Shown here one piece after another: positions 60,095 through 64,000 of a DNA stretch of 64,000 nt. The position numbers and the translations under genes were made by a program. How positions within the stretch are numbered: the stretch's first letter is position 1; the number at the start of each line of letters is the position of its first letter. The stretch comes from Rotaria sordida (lineage: Eukaryota; Rotifera; Eurotatoria; Philodinida; Philodinidae): contig CAJNOL010000728.1 of NCBI GenBank assembly GCA_905250125.1, forward strand, positions 21,099 to 85,098. Reading direction: 5' to 3'. The notes beneath the pieces were generated by a model. It saw only the letters and a program-made list of their open reading frames with translations. It searched no databases and was not told the DNA's origin.

Positions 60095-62080
60095 TTTATC
60101 CCCAAATTTCTGTTACAAGACACTATAAGATTTACGATCCTTTGGGAAATATTGTTGTAGCTCAAGTAAGAATTATTCATTTTCTTTTTTTCTTTTTGAA
60201 TAAATATTCTACTTTAGCGTGCTCTCATTCCTTCTACAACAAAAAATATACCAGGTCGAAAGAGTTCCGCTGAATATCAATACATATTCGAAGCACTATT
60301 GCTTAGACTTGGCTTTAGCACTTATTATTTTGAAGCTCAAGGTAGAATTCATTTTTTTTGGAGAATCAGGTAGAGAAGATTGTCATCATATAAAAAAATG
60401 TATCAATCGATGCCATTTTCGTAGCATCTTTGCGTTGGATTCGATGATCAAGGCAATCTTCGTCAGATTATCAATTTGGCAGAGGGTATTGCACTTCCAT
60501 TTACAGCACAGGAATTCTATTGGTATGCAGGTGCGTCAATTATTTTTCATTCCTTCGAAGGACTCGAATTCATCGATTGATTTTGAAGGGTTTCCGGGAA
60601 ATAATTCCCGTTCAGAATTTCAAGCATCAGGTGCCTAAATTTGTCATCCTTTATCGTCAGATGCACAATCTGTGAGCATCAAGCGTAATATGTAAGTCAT
60701 TTCTAGAATATTTTCTTGCATTATATTGTTCATTATGAAATAAGAACGTGTACAAAAGGGGAAATAGTACAATTGGCAGTGATTGTATTCAACAGTTGGA
60801 CCAATCAAGAAATAAGTCTCAAAGGAACTTCGCATTTTCTTGAAATTGAATAGACCATTGGACCCATTCCAATTGATGATAATGTTGGCAAAGAAACTGT
60901 TCTACATTATGATACAAATATAGAAAATGCATCAAAATTTTATACGGATGCTAATGGACGTGAAGTACTCGAATGTATACGTAACTCTCGACCAACATGG
61001 AATTATTCAGTAGTTGAAACTATCAACGGCAATTATTATCTAATTAATAGTCGTATTTGGATTCAAGATGATCAAGGTCAATTGACTATACTCACCAGTA
61101 ATAAAATGATATTGATTCAAATTACTCTTTCATGATTATCCTCATTCAAATAGTTAGTAATGAAGATGTTATATATTTTTTTTCTCCAGAGACTCCTGTA
61201 GGACCCCTAACTTTTCGAAAAACTCGTATTCCAGAATTTTGTCCTGAAACTATTCGCTAATCATGAAGATAGGAACTGTTCAAAAAATAGATGTCTTTTT
61301 TAAAAGCATTGCACAATAGAACAATATTTTGAAAAGTTTGTATCTCATTGAAATCGGAAGAGGCATCTGAAGAGGTTCAATAATTTCGAAGTAGTAGCAG
61401 TACACTAGATATTAACTGTGAATAAAATCTGTATAGATCGATCCGAAGGTGGTGGCAGTATCCGTGATGGATCAATGGAACTTATGATTCATCGTCGCAC
61501 ACTCTACGATGATTCACTCGGTGTAGATGAACCATTAAATGAAACAGCTTATAATCAAGGTCTTGTCGTGCGTGACAAACATATTCTCATTTTTTAACTC
61601 CCTTCAGACAGTGCTTTTGTTCATTGAGTTGTTGCCCAACAATTGTTCATGTATCCAATTTAAACTTATGCTTTACTCGATGCATCCTACGCAAATTATT
61701 CAATGATGTACCGTCAAAAATGGACCTCACTATCGGATTGCTTGCCAGCTAATGTTCACTTGTTGACATTCGATCAGTTGACTACAAAACAATATCTTCT
61801 TCGTGTGGAACATTATTTTGAAATTAGCGAAGATGAAATTTATTCACAACCAGTTGATATCGATCTACAAATATTCTTCAGTAGTCTCGGCATCATTCGA
61901 GATTTCATCGAATTAACACTCAATACTAATTTACCATTGTCCGATTTACATCGACTCAATTGGATCACAAGCAATAATGAATCGTCACATATCAGTATAC
62001 TTGGTAAGCGTTTGTGTTTTGCTGATAAAAAAAAGAATCTTTAATGTTGTAACAATCATTTTGTAGAAAAAACGTCCTTC
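60095..62080 (+). pseudogene. Lysosomal alpha-mannosidase (GH38) C-terminal half, decayed
   Basis: Order and wording follow lysosomal alpha-mannosidase. HYKIYDPLGNIVVAQ (then an intron), RALIPSTTKNIPGRKSSAEY and LGFSTYYFEAQ come first, followed by IINLAEGIALPFTAQEFYWY. Next are TIGPIPIDDNVGKETVLHYD and FYTDANGREVLECIRNSRPT, then SIRDGSMELMIHRRTLYDD. WTSLSDCLPANVHLLTF and EIYSQPVDIDLQIFFSSLGI are near the end. The pieces are spread over all three frames with many stops and small indels, and the catalytic N-terminal domain is missing. The intact enzyme trims mannose in lysosomal glycoprotein breakdown. This copy is a truncated pseudogene. Confidence 0.88.
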
Positions 62081-62759
62081 AAAGATACGATGATTATACT
62101 CAATCCAATGCAAAATGGTCATTTTTAGAACTTTTCGTAATAATGAAAAACTCAGAGTCACATATTTCTGTTGCTACGTAATCGGTAACATGCTGTTGTC
62201 ACTACTTGGTAAGAGATACCGTCACTGTCTGATAACGATAACTTTTTTCACCAAGATCCACTAGTATCTAATAGAAGCCACCATGATGCAACAGAACCTA
62301 CTAGGATTCACGAGGATCCGGGAATTCAAGATCCACTTTTCCCTTTTGAGTTGCATCAACCTATTACAAGATTTTCCGAAATTTTCTGATGCCATCAATG
62401 GTTCAGCTGATAAGGTGCAAAATCTTTCGTCATTCTACGGAGATATCAATGATTTAGGTGATGATGTACGAAACCTTCCATCGTTCTGCGGGTTCATCGA
62501 TGGTTTAACTTATGATGTACGAAACTAAACTCGCCTAAAGTTTTGTGCAAAAAGTGCAAATCTCTATGAATGCTTCTGAATTGCAAAAATGTTTTGTAGA
62601 AAAAGAATGAAACGATTTTTATTCTATAACTAAACTTAAAATCGTTTGACACAAAAATACGAAACTTTTAAAGCTCCCTAATAAATCTATTATTTTAGAG
62701 TGTATGCAATGCTATGTCATTATTTCAGATTCATAAATAAACATCTTTCAGGCAACACA
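62081..62759. other. Non-coding, with a 51-bp tandem repeat
   Basis: Three 51-bp units at 62373-62423, 62424-62474 and 62475-62525 lie in one open frame (62283-62528) and give 17-residue repeats (for example LSSFYGDINDLGDDVRN). The frame has no recognised domain or signal peptide, so I do not call it a gene. The rest of the stretch is AT-rich. A TTTCAG acceptor lies 8 nt before the next ATG. Confidence 0.5.
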
Positions 62760-63648
62760 ATGAAGATTGATGTTCTTATATCATGTTACAAGAACAACAA
62801 TTCTCCTTTCGAGAAATATGATGAATATCAAGATCCATCAAAGATATATCTCTAAACATGACTTTCAACTACGATTTATTTCCAAAACTGATGCATGCAA
62901 GCAATTAGACGATATAAAAAAAGAGAATTTTGATATTCTCATTAACTTTATGTGGGGTCAACATTATGATAATGTCGCTGGCATAGATGCTGTTATGTAT
63001 GCAGAAACCTTAGAAGTACCAATCATTGGTACTAGTAGTAGATTCTTGTCTCTATCAAAAATAGATTTTAAAATAGTTGCATCAAAATATGACATTATTG
63101 TTCCTAAGTATAATGTTATTAGATCTCCGGAAGATATTGTTACACTGGAGACTTTTCCTCTTATTGTCAAACCAGCAAGAGGATGTGGTAACTTGCACAT
63201 GGCTCAAATCTCTGTTTCTAATAATACAAGCGATTTAAAGAGTGAAATTCATAAAATGTTAAATGTTGTTGGTTGTGAAATCTTGATTGAAGAATATATT
63301 TTTGGTCGTGAATATTCGGCAATAGTGATTGAGAATACTGATGGTGTTTATGCATTGAATCCTATTGTATATGATTTTCCAGATTATGTTTCATCCAATG
63401 AGCAGTTTTTATATTTTGATAATAAGTTCAAGTTGGTTGATGCTGGAGAAATCAAAATTAAACTAGTTGACGAAGCAAATCCATTATTCAATCAAATTAA
63501 GGAAATTACATGCAAGTCATACAATGCAATTCATGTACACGGATGTGGATGCACACGAGTCGATTTGAAAGTTAATCATCAAAATAACATATACGTTTTG
63601 GAAATAAATCCAACGCCTGCATTTTTTGCTCCAATAGGAAACAAGTAA
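62760..63648 (+). pseudogene. ATP-grasp ligase (D-Ala-D-Ala ligase-like), one frameshift
   Basis: The natural start is ATG at 62760 (MKIDVLISCYKNNNSPFEKY), 8 nt after a CAG acceptor. The frame hits TAA at 62853-62855, but the next frame carries on without loss from SKHDFQLRF, so a single +1 indel near 62845-62852 separates the first 31 codons from the other 265. ATP-grasp features: FPLIVKPARGCGNLHMAQI (nucleotide-binding lysine and Gly-rich loop), EILIEEYIFGREYSAIVIEN and the metal-binding end VLEINPTPAFF. The family joins a carboxylate to an amine using ATP; bacterial-type D-Ala-D-Ala ligase homologues are known as foreign genes in bdelloid subtelomeres. It ends early (GNK then TAA), though GTAACG there could be a donor to a further exon. 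It is a frameshifted gene or an assembly error. Confidence 0.75.
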
Positions 63649-64000
63649 CGTTTATCGAGAGTCGATTCACTTGGCCCTAGACTGAAAACAGAATACTGAT
63701 GTGGATATATTGCTTTGTACATGTAAACGAGAATTCGTAATGGTTAGCTATATGCAATATTAAATTGAAATTGACAACTATGACCGGAGGACGATTTTTA
63801 AATTTTTGTTAAAGGGAAAAGAAACGAAAATATCGGTAAAATGATGAATTGGCGAATTTATTGATCGATTTGTTCTATTAAGAATACATATTTTATTAAA
63901 AGTAGATGCGAGCAGTGCGACATCTTATAATAGTGATATTAAAGCCAGTGAATACGTAGGATATCTTGGACCTGGATTCGAGTATTCCGCAACTGGATTC
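63649..64000. other. Non-coding, entering the 163-bp satellite
   Basis: No gene recognised. The last 46 bases (63955-64000, ACGTAGGATATCTTGGACCT...) are identical to 24056-24101, the left edge of the satellite array, in the same orientation. Confidence 0.75.

Overview
The window looks like nuclear DNA of a bdelloid rotifer. It is AT-rich, its genes have many short introns (mostly about 50-70 bp) with GT..AG borders, and splice-acceptor AGs lie a few bases before start codons. It carries families known to be expanded in bdelloids: divergent F-box proteins, TIR proteins, AIG1-like GTPases, EGF/7TM receptors and arginine ADP-ribosyltransferases. It also has arrays of TGTGGG, the bdelloid telomere motif. 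The assignment is an inference from gene content; no marker gene or rRNA is present.

Layout. 1.3-2.1 kb: a small secreted acidic protein (-). 4.0-14.8 kb: two conserved chromatin/transcription genes in tandem on the minus strand, CTR9 (16 exons, complete, 1157 aa) and DMAP1, only 132 bp apart. Three CTR9 introns and one DMAP1 intron are 0.76-1.3 kb long, and two of the CTR9 introns hold transposon remnants. 17.2-18.4 kb: a Cys/His-rich single-pass membrane protein (-). 22.9-23.7 kb: a four-exon single-pass membrane protein (+). 24.06-27.12 kb: a 163-bp satellite, a palindromic minisatellite around a 789-base assembly gap, and a 34-bp tandem repeat. 28.7-31.3 kb (-): five exons of an RBM26/27 N-terminus followed, in a compatible splice phase, by F-box exons that contain one in-frame stop. 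32.29-34.90 kb: an unusual 2.6-kb terminal-inverted-repeat element. 35.3-37.6 kb: a second F-box gene (-).

41.6-52 kb is a graveyard of immune-type genes: a TIR-domain relic, an ARM-like/TIR/SAM-like pseudogene and an AIG1-like P-loop GTPase pseudogene. 53.4-64 kb looks subtelomeric. It holds an intact ADP-ribosyltransferase, two TTAA-flanked elements lying back to back, an EGF/7TM receptor pseudogene, a decayed lysosomal alpha-mannosidase and a frameshifted ATP-grasp ligase. The receptor is split by a 445-bp hAT-type element with a perfect 8-bp target duplication and is cut off by a head-to-head TGTGGG/CCCACA array. The window ends at the start of the same satellite seen at 24.06 kb.

Functionally, CTR9 (Paf1 complex, RNA polymerase II elongation) and DMAP1 (NuA4/SRCAP chromatin complexes) are the housekeeping core. 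The rest is accessory: secreted or membrane orphans, fast-evolving F-box and immune-like families, and mobile elements. The strongest unusual signals are the telomere-like fusion array, the RBM26/27::F-box candidate chimera, and the group of TTAA-flanked and inverted-repeat elements.
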